From Meriones unguiculatus (taxonomy: Eukaryota > Chordata > Mammalia > Rodentia > Muridae): a stretch of DNA of 64,000 nucleotides. The notes under the pieces were generated by a model. It had not been told where the DNA came from. It searched no databases and saw only the letters and a program-made list of their open reading frames with translations. The stretch is from the NCBI RefSeq assembly GCF_030254825.1, contig NC_083358.1:88310933-88374932 (forward strand). Direction: 5' to 3'. A program made the translations under genes and the position numbers. This document shows, one piece after another, positions 12,640-21,145 of the stretch. How positions within the stretch are numbered: position 1 is the first letter of the stretch; every line of letters starts with the position of its first letter.

Positions 12640-12795
12640 TATTCGGATACTTTACCATATCAACCAATTTCATATTCACAATAACCCCACGATGCCAAGT
12701 CTCACATCACCTCCATTTTATCACGGAAGAAACACAGGCAGAGAGATACACAGCCACAAGTTCCTTCAACTGGAAAATGGTCACCTACACTTCAA
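12640..12795 (+). mobile_element. MIR SINE relic
   Basis: The MIR core order is visible: TATTCACAATAACCCCACGA, CCTCCATTTTATCACGGAAG, AAACACAGGCAGAGAGATAC, then CACAGCCACAAG. The 87-codon frame at 12552-12815 covers it and is not a gene. Confidence 0.6.
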
Positions 12796-12859
12796 CTCCA
12801 GGAGGAGAATCCTGATTCTGAACTTTTGAGTGTATTAATAACCCAGGAGCTAGACGTTG

Positions 12860-13042
12860 TTTGGGTTATTTTGGTTTTGTTTGGCTTCTTATCTTTCTCA
12901 TTTTTATTTAAATATGATCTCAGTAGGAATTTTGGGCGGCCCTGCTATATAGACCACTATGTAGACGAGGCTGGCCTGGAACTCACAGAGATCTACCTGC
13001 CTTTGGGGGATTACAGGCATAAGCCACTCTGTCCAGCCAGAA
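12860..13042 (-). mobile_element. B1 SINE
   Basis: The reverse complement of B1 is clear: GTAGACGAGGCTGGCCTGGA, ACTCACAGAGATCTACCTGC, GGGGATTACAGGCATAAGCC, and the end CTGTCCAGCC. The T-rich left side (about 12860-12915) is its A-rich tail on the minus strand. Moderately diverged. Confidence 0.85.
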
Positions 13043-13579
13043 ATTATGTTTGTTTTTTTTCCCTCTGGTTTATGAAATAAGAAATTTTGGTCAAAGCAGC
13101 TGGCTGATTAGTACAGACCAAGAGTACAGAGTCAAGTAACACCCTTATCTCTGTTGTCTCCTGAAGCACATCACAGAAGTGGTTTTTCCAAGGCAAGGCT
13201 TTATAAAAGGAAGATCACAGAGGAGAAAATTACTGTCTGTCACCATCTGCCTCCACCAAACTTGGAGTGAATCTGTGGGCACACCCCTCAAACCCAAGTC
13301 TCAAGGGCCAGTGGTACTGATGGAGAAATAGAGTTCTTAAACATCACCAGTGCAGATCCCAACCTTCAAGCCAGCTCTGCACCTTGCCATGAGCCACGCT
13401 GGTTAGTGCCTGATACTTTGTTCACTTGTTTGTTTTAAATCTGGATTTTGACTCCATGAAGATACATAGCCTACAATCATCTTTACCCCATAATAGATGT
13501 TGCTGAGAAATCTAATGAAGGATACGTCCAAATTGGGGGAGGAAAGGCCATTCCAACCACCAATTCCTTTAATTAGTGA

Positions 13580-13770
13580 AAACCAAGGTCACCTATTAAG
13601 CTTAAATCCATATGTATTTTACAATCTGCTTTGATAAATGTTATAGAGATCAATCTATATAATACCATTTTCAAAGAGTTTATAAGCCGTGTCATTTTTT
13701 TCTAAGAAAGCGAAAGCTGTGTTACTTTCCTTTAAAACACTATTGGAATAGCATTGCATGACCCAGCCAT
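13580..13770. repeat. Local duplication, copy A
   Basis: About 190 bases that align by eye with 14130-14310 in the same orientation. Shared blocks in order are AAGGTCACCT, TATGTATTTTA, AATCTGCTTTGA, and ACCATTTTCAAAG followed by a TATAA-containing segment. The copies have diverged at many sites. Not a repeat family that I know. Confidence 0.65.
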
Positions 13771-14062
13771 GGAATTTAAAATGACCTTTGGTGCAAGTTT
13801 TGTTAATAGAAAAACTCTCGATTTCCTCCTGCCCACCCCCAAAGGGTTCCAAATTACCACCCATTGGATTGGATTATATCATTAATCCACTGCTGAGATA
13901 CTAAAAGAAACTCCTAAATGTGATTCAGTCTTTATCTCCATCCATGAACCCATTCCCCACAAACATAAATAAGGTGTGTCAATAGTGGTTTTAAAAAGGT
14001 GTTTACTCACAAAGCTGCTCCTGAGAAGTTCTGATTCCTCTCCCTCCTGAATACACATCCCG

Positions 14063-14125
14063 AGGGCTGGGAAATGTAGCTCAGCAGCCCAACACTTTCC
14101 TAGTATTCACACAGGTACTTGGTGA
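14063..14125 (+). mobile_element. ID-like SINE fragment
   Basis: GGGCTGGGAAATGTAGCTCA followed by a degenerate CCTAGTATTCACACAGG matches the tRNA-derived head of ID-type SINEs, including a box A-like part. Partial and diverged. Confidence 0.5.
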
Positions 14126-14129
14126 ATTA

Positions 14130-14310
14130 AATCAAGGTCACCTTTTAAATTCATATCTTATGTATTTTATAATCTGCTTTGACAAGTGCTATACAGAGCA
14201 GTCTGTACAGCACCATTTTCAAAGGGTGTATAAACCATTTAATTTGTGAAAAAGACAAAGTTGTATTGTTTTTCTTAAAGCACTCTCAACAATGCAACCA
14301 TTCCCACAAA
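14130..14310. repeat. Local duplication, copy B
   Basis: Partner of 13580-13770 at an offset of about 549 bases. AAGGTCACCT starts at 14134 here and at 13585 in copy A. An ID-like SINE lies between the copies. Confidence 0.65.
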
Positions 14311-14509
14311 GTCTTCCTTCAGCCTTCCAAAAAAAAGGTTCTTGTTCTTCCCTGTGTCACCTTCGTATCTATATCTATATCTATGAATATATATATATGT
14401 ATATAAATGAAAGTATTTTTGTAGTGACAGAAACTAAACTCAAGGCCTTGAACACACTAAGCAAACAAAATCTGGAACTATACTATATTCCTAGCCATTT
14501 TGCTTGTTT

Positions 14510-14656
14510 TTGTTTTGTGGATACAGGGTCTTATTTTGTCATCAAGATTAATCTTCAACTCACTATGTAGTTCAGGTAGTTTGACACTGGTGATCCCCCT
14601 CCGTCAGCCTCTGGATGCTACTATTACAGGTAAGTACCACCACACCCAGCCAAGCA
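14510..14656 (-). mobile_element. Old B1-type SINE
   Basis: Reverse-complement B1 landmarks in order: ATACAGGGTCTTATTTTGTC, AACTCACTATGTAGTTCAGG, TGATCCCCCTCCGTCAGCCT, and the end CACCACACCCAGCC. More diverged than the B1 at 12860-13042. Confidence 0.75.
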
Positions 14657-14829
14657 TATACACGATCATGAGTGTGTTTGCCTAATTTCCCGAATTACCC
14701 TGCAAACATCCTAGATCAGCAACTGTAGTTTAATGTCTGAGACTACCCTTAGAGCAGCTACTCTAAGAGACAGATGTTTAGAACACAGAGATTCAATAAA
14801 CTTTTCCTGACCATTATTTTATTACTAAT

Positions 14830-14892
14830 AATCCTGGGCTAGGAACATATGTACTCAGTCCATTGGTTCAATCCCCAGCACCACAAAAATAC
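14830..14892 (+). mobile_element. ID-like SINE fragment
   Basis: A decayed head (CTGGGCTAGGAACATATGTA) followed by GGTTCAATCCCCAGCACCAC, the box B-containing end of ID elements, and an A-rich stretch. Confidence 0.55.
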
Positions 14893-15550
14893 AACATATG
14901 TGTCAATGACCTGTAAAAGAATATTGATCATGAGCCAAGAAGGATATTTGCATATTACAAATTATTTAATATGTAAACCTTGTGACTGAAAGAACTGAGA
15001 ATTAATAAGCTTAAAAAATTGTTCAAGGATTCACAGCTAGTGGCATTTCCAGTCTTACGAGTCAACCATGTAAAGTCATGTGCCTGGAATCTGAAGATTA
15101 AGGTTTACAAGTCTCAGCCTCCTTACTATATATAGAAAGATCCTGCCTTACTGCCCATAAATAAATAGGGAAATAAATAAATGTAATGCAAACCAAAAAG
15201 TACAGGCTTTTAAATTTTGGGACAAATAAAAAATAATTCACGGGTTGAAATGTTGAGGACAATAATTTTCCAAAATCACCCTCCAGGGTAGGAACACATA
15301 TTAAAAACTATGTAAACAAATAAATAAATACAAACTTTAATGTTAAAAATATATTAAATGTAACACAAGAGAAAGGTTTGAAACACTGAATTATAATAAC
15401 AATTTTTTGAGCAGACCGAATTTATACATTATAACAGAAAAAGTACAAGCTTAGAAGACTGATCGACTAGGGTTAAAATTACTAGGGTATTAGGGTAACA
15501 TTTTAACTTTGGTTCTTGACCTTGGCTCCCTGTTTCCCAACATGTTTTTA

Positions 15551-15775
15551 TGAAAGGGCTAGAGATATGGCTCCATGATTAAGAACATTGCTGGCTCTTC
15601 AAGAGGACCTGGGTCCAATTCCCAGTACCCACATGGCAACTCACAACTGTTTGTAACTCCAGTTCCAGGGATCTGATACCTTCTTGGCTCCTTGGGCACA
15701 AGGCATGAACGTGGTACAGAGGCATACATGTAGACAAAGTACCCATAAACATAAAATAATAAAATTGATTTTAAA
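15551..15775 (+). mobile_element. B2 SINE
   Basis: The head GGGCTAGAGATATGGCTC, the middle GACCTGGGTCCAATTCCCAG and CCACATGGCAACTCACAACT, and the tail ACCCATAAACATAAAATAAT match B2 in order. The head retains a Pol III promoter layout, but mutations suggest it is not active. Confidence 0.85.
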
Positions 15776-17455
15776 GCAAAATGATTCATGAAAATAATAT
15801 TGGTGGATCTCAGAGATGATGCAAACATTAGTGTATATCCACACCACGCTATGTGGAAAACATACCCAAATATCCAAGAATGAAGTATTAACTCCCCTGG
15901 GGTAGGCTATTGCTGATGTTTCTATTCTCCTGAGAAAAGGGTGTGCCTTAAGGCCATGTTCTAGAGAAGAATGAGGGAGAGCCACCATTGCTGTTTTTGT
16001 TCATCATATGGTGATAGAATGTACTATTCCTAGGAGCAGAAAAGGAAGTCCGGCCATCAAAACCTCAAGACTTCCTTCTCTTCACATTGTTTCTTAAACC
16101 TAGACAGCCTATCTGATAAGTAAAGGTCAAAACAAGTAGGCAAAGTTGGAGCCTCCCTTTCACATATCTCTGCGTTTTTCTGTGTCTCCTGCCAGCCCCA
16201 GGAGCGTGCTCCCATTTTTCAGATCTGTTCTTTGGAAGCAGCTGGATCATGGCATTTGGCACTAGTCCTCTAGGTATTTGAACACCAGGCAGATCTGCCT
16301 TTTGCTATCGTTTAAAGATATTTCCAGTCTTCCCTCTAATCCAGGAAGAGGTAAGATCTCTTGGAAGGCTGGTCCTTAAATGCACATGACTACAGCAGTT
16401 CAGTTTACCTTAGTGGTAATCAGCTTCCTATAACCCCCATTAGGTTGTCCCTAGGTCTCCTCTAAGTGAGGAGTCACCCAAATCCTGGACCAATATGCTC
16501 TCAACTCTAAACTGGCACCTGCCTCCGAGAATGGATGGTTTGAAAGTGACAAGTGCTATCTCATTGAAGAGACTGAATGCCTATCACAGAGATAGGAATC
16601 ACAGACATTATTGATTGTGGCTGCAAGTAAATCAATGACCCAAAAGCAATTGGCATTTTCCTTTAATTTTTTTTCCTTTAAAAAAATTCTCTAGGCTATT
16701 TAGGCTCCTAGAAAGCATGTGCCTGAAAACCCAGAATCTGCAAAGTCAAAAAGTCCCCAGAAACCAGGCCAGCTTTTGCTCTGGCAACTTTTCAAACTGA
16801 GAGATAGGGAGAACTGGAGCTTTAAACTGGATTGAGGATTTCTGACACATTTTAGCGAATCCAATGTCAAAAACAAAAGCAAAGTAAAGACTTTCAGAGA
16901 AAAGGAAGTCTTAACACATCCCCAATCTTTGCAGTGGAGCTGAGGTTAAAACAATCTGTTTGCTGGTGTAAGAAACAGAGTCACTTTGAAGCTAGAAAGA
17001 ACCTGCTTGCTTTGTTTGTGCTGTCCCGGTTTTGTGACAAGAACTTTTTTTTATTTTGAAAATTCTTAAATCACTACCCAGAAGACTAAGGAAAAGATTT
17101 TTTTTTTAAATGGATGCAGCTGATACATTTATTCACAATCACAATTCACAAGGTCAGTTATGCAAAATAAAAGCTCAAGTTCCCTTCCCTTTTCATTCTC
17201 TAACTTCTCATTCCTTATGTGGGAAGAGGGGGAGAGGGAGGGAAGAAAGGAGAGGGAGCATCACGGGAAGGGAACCTCAGATATTTTGTCAATGTAAAAG
17301 AACCAGAAGGGACCATAGTGAGGCTAGTCTCCAAAAAAACATCATTCATCATTCATCTCCTACAAAAACAAAACAACAACAAAAACAAAACAACTTTGCA
17401 TTGTGTTCATATATGCAAATAGTGGTATAATTATTAGCTCGACAGTTACATGTCC
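15776..17455. other. Intronic DNA without a recognised feature
   Basis: No repeat or exon recognised. The frames at 15641-15988 and 17110-17430 have no protein features. A T run at 17100-17107 may be a repeat end that I cannot place. Confidence 0.45.
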
Positions 17456-17458
17456 TGT

Positions 17459-17472
17459 GGTGTGTGTGTGTA

Positions 17473-17505
<33 letters not shown>

Positions 17506-17528
17506 AATAGAGAGAGAGATAGAGAGAG
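17459..17528. repeat. Compound (TG)n(AG)n microsatellite
   Basis: A GT run passes directly into a GA run, with interruptions near the end. It lies about 650 bases inside intron 1 from the exon 1 donor. Confidence 0.9.
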
Positions 17529-18173
17529 CGCTGTCCAGGGAGAAGATAACCTTTAAATAAATCTAAAGTGCTCTTGCAATGCAGGCTTCTCCACTCTGCT
17601 TTTCAGCAAAGCCCTGTTGCTGAGGCCTCTTCATTTACGGATGCCCAAAGACATTTTTAGACACTTGTGAGCAAAATCTCCAGCTTAGTGCACCTGGCTC
17701 TCTCACCCGGAGAGAAAGGAGGGGGATAAAACAGGAGCCTGTGCCCCTGCCCCACTGACAGGGACCCCTTCCCCATTCCAGCACCTGACTCCTCTACCGC
17801 CCAGGCGGCTGCTCCCCTTCCCACCAAATTCCAAGAGGAGGCCAACCAGCGAGACAGGGCCACAGAATGCATCAAGTCTATTCCCTTCACCCCCTTCCTA
17901 TCTCTGCCACCCACCCAACACCTTCTGCAGGTCCCTTCCCTGTCTTTGAACCAGCCAGCCCTGCAGGCTCAGCAGAGGGTGCAGGGGTGGGTGGTGTGGA
18001 GAGAGACAAGGGTGCTTCCTTCTCACCCACCCCCACGCTTCCCAGAAGAATGTCCTCTGGGGGAAGAGGGTTGCCACCAAGTTGGAGGAACTTAGGTGGT
18101 AAAGGCTGGCGTGCCCTGGTCCTCCTGGAGGAGCCTCAGCCTGCAGAAGACAAGAGAGGGCTAGCAGCCCGGG

Positions 18174-18179
18174 ACTTAC
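18174..18179 (-). promoter_or_regulatory. Plppr5: 5' splice donor of Plppr5 coding exon 1
   Basis: On the minus strand the exon ends in CTCGTG and is followed directly by GTAAGT, a consensus donor. The cut falls exactly between codons (phase 0), after Val79, where the family protein continues with the second membrane segment. Confidence 0.9.
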
Positions 18180-18416
18180 CACGAGCACTGGGACGCCAGC
18201 GGCCAGCGAGTAGAGGAGCACCGGGGGCACCGCGCTGCTGTCCTCTGGGCCCGGATAGGGCTTGCGGTAGGCGCTGTCGTGGCAGAAGAAGCCCTGCACG
18301 TTCACGGTGAATGTGTCGGTGTATTCGAAGTAGTACGCCAGCATCACCGTCCCTGCCATGATCACCATCTGGAAATAGAGCATGCTGCTGATGAGCGCGG
18401 CGGGCAGCAGGGGCAT
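18180..18416 (-). CDS. Plppr5: Plppr5 first coding exon (residues 1-79), phospholipid phosphatase related protein 5
   Basis: The minus strand encodes 79 residues beginning MPLLPAALISSMLYFQMVIM and ending AAGVPVLV at a GTAAGT donor, with the exon ending in phase 0. I recognise this as the N-terminus of PLPPR5 (PRG-5/LPPR5), a brain-enriched multi-pass membrane protein of the lipid phosphate phosphatase superfamily. PLPPR members are linked to neurite and filopodia growth and are thought to lack catalytic activity. Residues about 10-32 form the first hydrophobic segment, followed by a polar loop with Cys45 (GFFCHDSAYRKPYPG) and the start of a second hydrophobic segment near residue 66. The family protein is about 320 residues, so roughly a quarter is here and the other exons lie beyond position 1. 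The start is chosen by family match. The frame stays open upstream to 18818 but contains no ATG there. PLPPR1 and PLPPR4 paralogues begin differently. Confidence 0.95.
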
Positions 18417-18850
18417 GCACGCCTCCCGGCCAAGCCCGCCGAACAGAGCGGGGCGGCCGACGCGCCACAGGCCCCCTCCTCCCGGCTCCGCCGAGGCACA
18501 GTCACGGGGGCGCGGCGGAGGGGGCGGCGGGAGGCCGGGGTGGCGAGAGGAGGAGGCTGGCAGCCGCTGGAGGCAGAGGCGGAGGATGCGGCCGGGGATC
18601 CGGGAGGCGCGGGGCGGGATGCAGAGGAGGCGGCTACCCCCGGACGAGTCCCAGCTGCCCTGCCCGCCCCTTGCCCGCCGCAAGCGCCGCCCGCCCAGCA
18701 GCGGGGTCGCGCGCAAGGGCGGGGAGTCCCCGGCTCCGCCACCGGAGCATCCGCGACACCGCGGCGGCGCTAGGGTCAGACCCCGGGGCCGGCCAGCGGC
18801 GAGCGGCGTCGGTGGCACCTTGTCCCTTCGGAGGGCGGGCGGAGGCTGTG
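18417..18850 (-). other. Plppr5: Presumed 5' leader of Plppr5 mRNA
   Basis: This is the stretch between the start codon and the likely promoter, GC-rich throughout. It contains a single ATG on the minus strand, the uORF at 18750. The transcription start is not known. The 18850 limit assumes initiation about 30 bases downstream of the AT-rich element at 18879-18890, so the boundary is an inference. Confidence 0.45.
18634..18750 (-). CDS. Upstream ORF in the Plppr5 leader (38 codons)
   Basis: An ATG at 18750 opens a 38-codon frame (MLRWRSRGLPALARDPAAGR at its start) that stops at 18634, 217 bases before the Plppr5 start codon. It is the only ATG on the minus strand between the main start and the AT-rich promoter element. 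Its context is weak (C at -3, C at +4), so most scanning ribosomes would probably pass it. The peptide is Arg/Ala/Gly-rich because of base composition and matches nothing I know. Any role would be in tuning translation; this is an inference that depends on where transcription begins. Confidence 0.4.
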   Translation of the reverse strand: MLRWRSRGLPALARDPAAGRAALAAGKGRAGQLGLVRG

Positions 18851-18878
18851 GTGGAGCTGCGGCAGCTCCCTGGCGGGG

Positions 18879-18890
18879 TTATAATTCCAA
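18879..18890 (-). promoter_or_regulatory. AT-rich TATA-like element upstream of Plppr5
   Basis: Within otherwise GC-rich DNA the minus strand reads GGAATTATAACC. It could act as a degenerate TATA element placing the start near 18850, but the match is poor. CpG-island promoters often lack a TATA box and have dispersed starts, so this is only a candidate. Confidence 0.25.
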
Positions 18891-18899
18891 ATCGGAAGG

Positions 18900-20084
18900 G
18901 GAGGGGAGGCAGCAGAGATGGAGCTTCTAGAAACTCCCTTTCGAGGCACCAGCTGGGCTGTTTCAGACCTCCCGCACAGCGTCTGGGAAGATGGTGCGGG
19001 GACACGTCTTCAGAGCGCAAAGCCCACAGGAGCGCGAAGCGCCGGGTGGCTCTGGCGACTTGCAGCCTCGGTGCTCACAGCACTGCCCGGACTCTGACCC
19101 CAGCGCAGGACAGCAGCCTGGTGGTGTGGCTTCCAAGGCAATGACAAATTATCTCAGAGGATTTTAGATTCTGGATGCCTTTGCTTCCCCTCCAGTTTCC
19201 CAAGGCTTTGTAAATACAAGCACAGAACCAAGGCTCCTAGCTTCAGAGGCATCATCTTGGGTAAACCAGCTCTTTCCAGGTTGATTCCCCACAAATCCTT
19301 TCCCATCTTCTCAGTCTCCTCTGATTAGCTGCTTGGGAGATGAGGCATTGCAGATTCTTGGGACCCAGGGGTACCAGTCACCAGGGGAGGGCGAAAGAGC
19401 TTTGTGCCTCATGTTGCTATTCCCAGAGTTCAGGGAATAGCGGGATTCCTCTGAGGTCAGGAGACCCACGCAGAGTCACAGCACAAGCATACAAAATGCT
19501 TGCGTAGGCATCCACGAGAGTGGATATTTAAGTAGCTTGGGAGCTATATGGATGCAGAGAGCCAGTCCTGCAATGCCTTGTGAGCTCTGCACACAAGCAG
19601 TATCTTCAAGTCTCCCTGACAATGCTCACACCAACCAGGCCACTGGACAGAGAAAAAAAAAAAAAAAAAAAAAAAAGCATGTGCAGGAGGCAAGGGGAGG
19701 AAAATAGCCTTAAGAGCGCTGCTCTTTTTATGAGAGTGTGGAATAACTTAACAGATTTGTGGAGTGCTCATTCGTTTTCATAGGTTGTAGCTTGGTGGCT
19801 TTTGGAGTGGGCTTTTATCATCAAGAAAATATAACGTAAGCCAAGTACGACAGCTGCTTTAGTTTGGCAAATCGCTGAGTTTGAGGATGAGATGGTCACA
19901 ACGCTGAATTTCCTGAATGTTAAATGGATAAGAGATGGACTACCATGTCATCACAAATATCATTCTACAACTAAATATTTCAGAGCACGCTTGATAGATC
20001 ACCCTAAGTGATGTGTGCGACAGGCGATTTTGGCCTGTGTAACGGAAGCAAGATGTCTCTAACTGGACGCGAGAGGCTTGCCAC
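18900..20084. other. Upstream flank of Plppr5, no gene seen
   Basis: GC content falls off gradually. The 157-codon plus-strand frame at 18671-19144 is a composition artefact. A run of 24 A residues lies at 19653-19676, not attached to a repeat I recognise. Distal promoter elements may lie here but I cannot identify any. Confidence 0.5.
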
Positions 20085-20110
20085 TCTTTAGAACGGGGCC
20101 GTTCTAAAGA
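20085..20110. repeat. Inverted repeat with 12-bp perfect arms
   Basis: TCTTTAGAACGG at 20085-20096 and its exact reverse complement at 20099-20110, separated by GG. It could form a short hairpin or be a dyad protein site. No known motif recognised. Confidence 0.9.
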
Positions 20111-20589
20111 TACATGACGTTAAGACTTCATTCAGAAATTACTCCAAGGCTATGGAGAGGTTTGAACTTCTTCCCTGGTCCCCTTTATCGGAAACTCATT
20201 AACCTTACCCACTCCGTAGATTTTATTTGTAAGAAATGTTAATTGTTGAGAGTAGCAGCTTTGAAACAGTGGGTGGACATGCGCACTATTTTCCAAATTA
20301 AACTATTTTGTGATAGCCCTGGTATATATTGGTTGCTTGTACCTCACGTGTAGAAAAGCCCCTGTTCTGTTTCCCACTCTGTTGGCAGCATGACACACAA
20401 CAAGCACTGAGCAGATGTCTTTTTGACAATATTAATGTGTCCACTACCAAGCACATAGAATAGCTTTACGTGTCTGTGTCTAATGGTAAACCTGCCTAGA
20501 GATTGGACTAGCGGTCTTTATGCCCACACACTGCCATAGTCGTAGTCAATGGCAAGGAAGAAATGAGCAGCAAAGGTGGCCCTGCCTGG

Positions 20590-20790
20590 GCTCGGAAGTG
20601 AGCTCTGCCATTGAGCTGCGCTAGAAACCTGGGCAAGCAGCAGGGTTTCTTTGGGCTTCAGTTTTTTCACTAGTCAAGTTACCATAATCCTCCCCAAACC
20701 CAGAGTCCACTCCACAGGTCAACATAAGGGGCAACAGTGGGGATAAAAAGTGAATACATTGTAATAAATAATAATAATAACTTTTAAAAG
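20590..20790 (+). mobile_element. MIR relic and tiny L1 3' end
   Basis: About 20590-20690 is MIR-like (GGGCTTCAGTTTTTTCACTA). About 20735-20790 matches the last bases of an L1 3' UTR (GGGATAAAAAGTGAATACAT, TGTAATAAATAATAATAATA). Confidence 0.45.
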
Positions 20791-20990
20791 AAGAGTTATA
20801 TAATCTCTTGTTCACTATGTTAGCCATATAATGGTGTTTAAGTTATTTAAAGTTTTTCTAAACATAAATGTATTTAATGTACCTAAAGTAACTCAGGTTC
20901 CTCCAAACCTTCTCACCAGTCACCTGGCAATCCTGGCACCAGGAGCTTCTGCAATGGACCTGGGTTCCTCTAGAAAACTGTAGTGTGCAC

Positions 20991-21145
20991 TTTTTTTATT
21001 TTTTATTTTTTTTTTAATTTTTTATTTAACTTTCATTAATTATACTTTATTCCTTTTGTATACCCCCATAAGCCCCTACCTCCTCCCCTCCTGGTCCCAC
21101 CCTCCCCCCCTTTCTGCATGCATGCCCCTCCCCAAGTCCACTGTT
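20991..21145 (-). mobile_element. L1 3' end fragment
   Basis: A long T-rich left side, then the reverse complement of an L1 3' end (TTAATTATACTTTATTCC, CCCTCCCC-rich block, CCCCAAGTCCACTG). 5'-truncated after about 150 bases; no clean target-site duplication seen. Confidence 0.75.

Larger units (their letters stand above)
1..18179 (-). other. Plppr5: 5' part of Plppr5 intron 1
   Basis: Everything downstream of the donor on the minus strand should be intron 1. I looked for the expected next exon, which in the family encodes the end of the second membrane segment and the conserved stretch that follows, and saw nothing like it on the minus strand. The intron therefore probably runs past position 1. 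It carries B3, L1, MIR, MaLR, B1, ID-like and B2 repeats, listed separately. The intron assignment is an inference from the exon orientation. Confidence 0.8.
18135..18880. promoter_or_regulatory. Plppr5: CpG island spanning the Plppr5 5' end
   Basis: This is the only strongly GC- and CpG-rich stretch in the window, with many CG dinucleotides and GC-box-like GGGCGG/CCGCCC motifs. It covers the first coding exon and several hundred bases upstream of the ATG, as expected for a CpG-island promoter of a neuronal gene. Long open frames on both strands here, up to about 306 codons, follow from the lack of AT-rich stop codons and are not separate genes. Such islands often start transcription in both directions, so a divergent plus-strand noncoding RNA is possible but nothing in the sequence shows one. 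Confidence 0.85.

Noticed and set aside
14063..14125. tRNA-like box A/box B sequences in ID- and B2-like elements as tRNA genes
   Set aside because: They match SINE heads, are diverged and do not fold as complete tRNAs by eye.
17898..18818. 306-codon minus-strand frame as a full gene
   Set aside because: Only the 79 codons from 18416 to 18180 match Plppr5. The part before has no ATG, and the part after 18180 is past a consensus splice donor, so it is intronic.
18279..19144. Plus-strand frames of 157-182 codons across the CpG island
   Set aside because: They are antisense to or upstream of the Plppr5 exon, rich in Arg/Ala/Gly/Pro, and explained by GC-rich DNA lacking stops.
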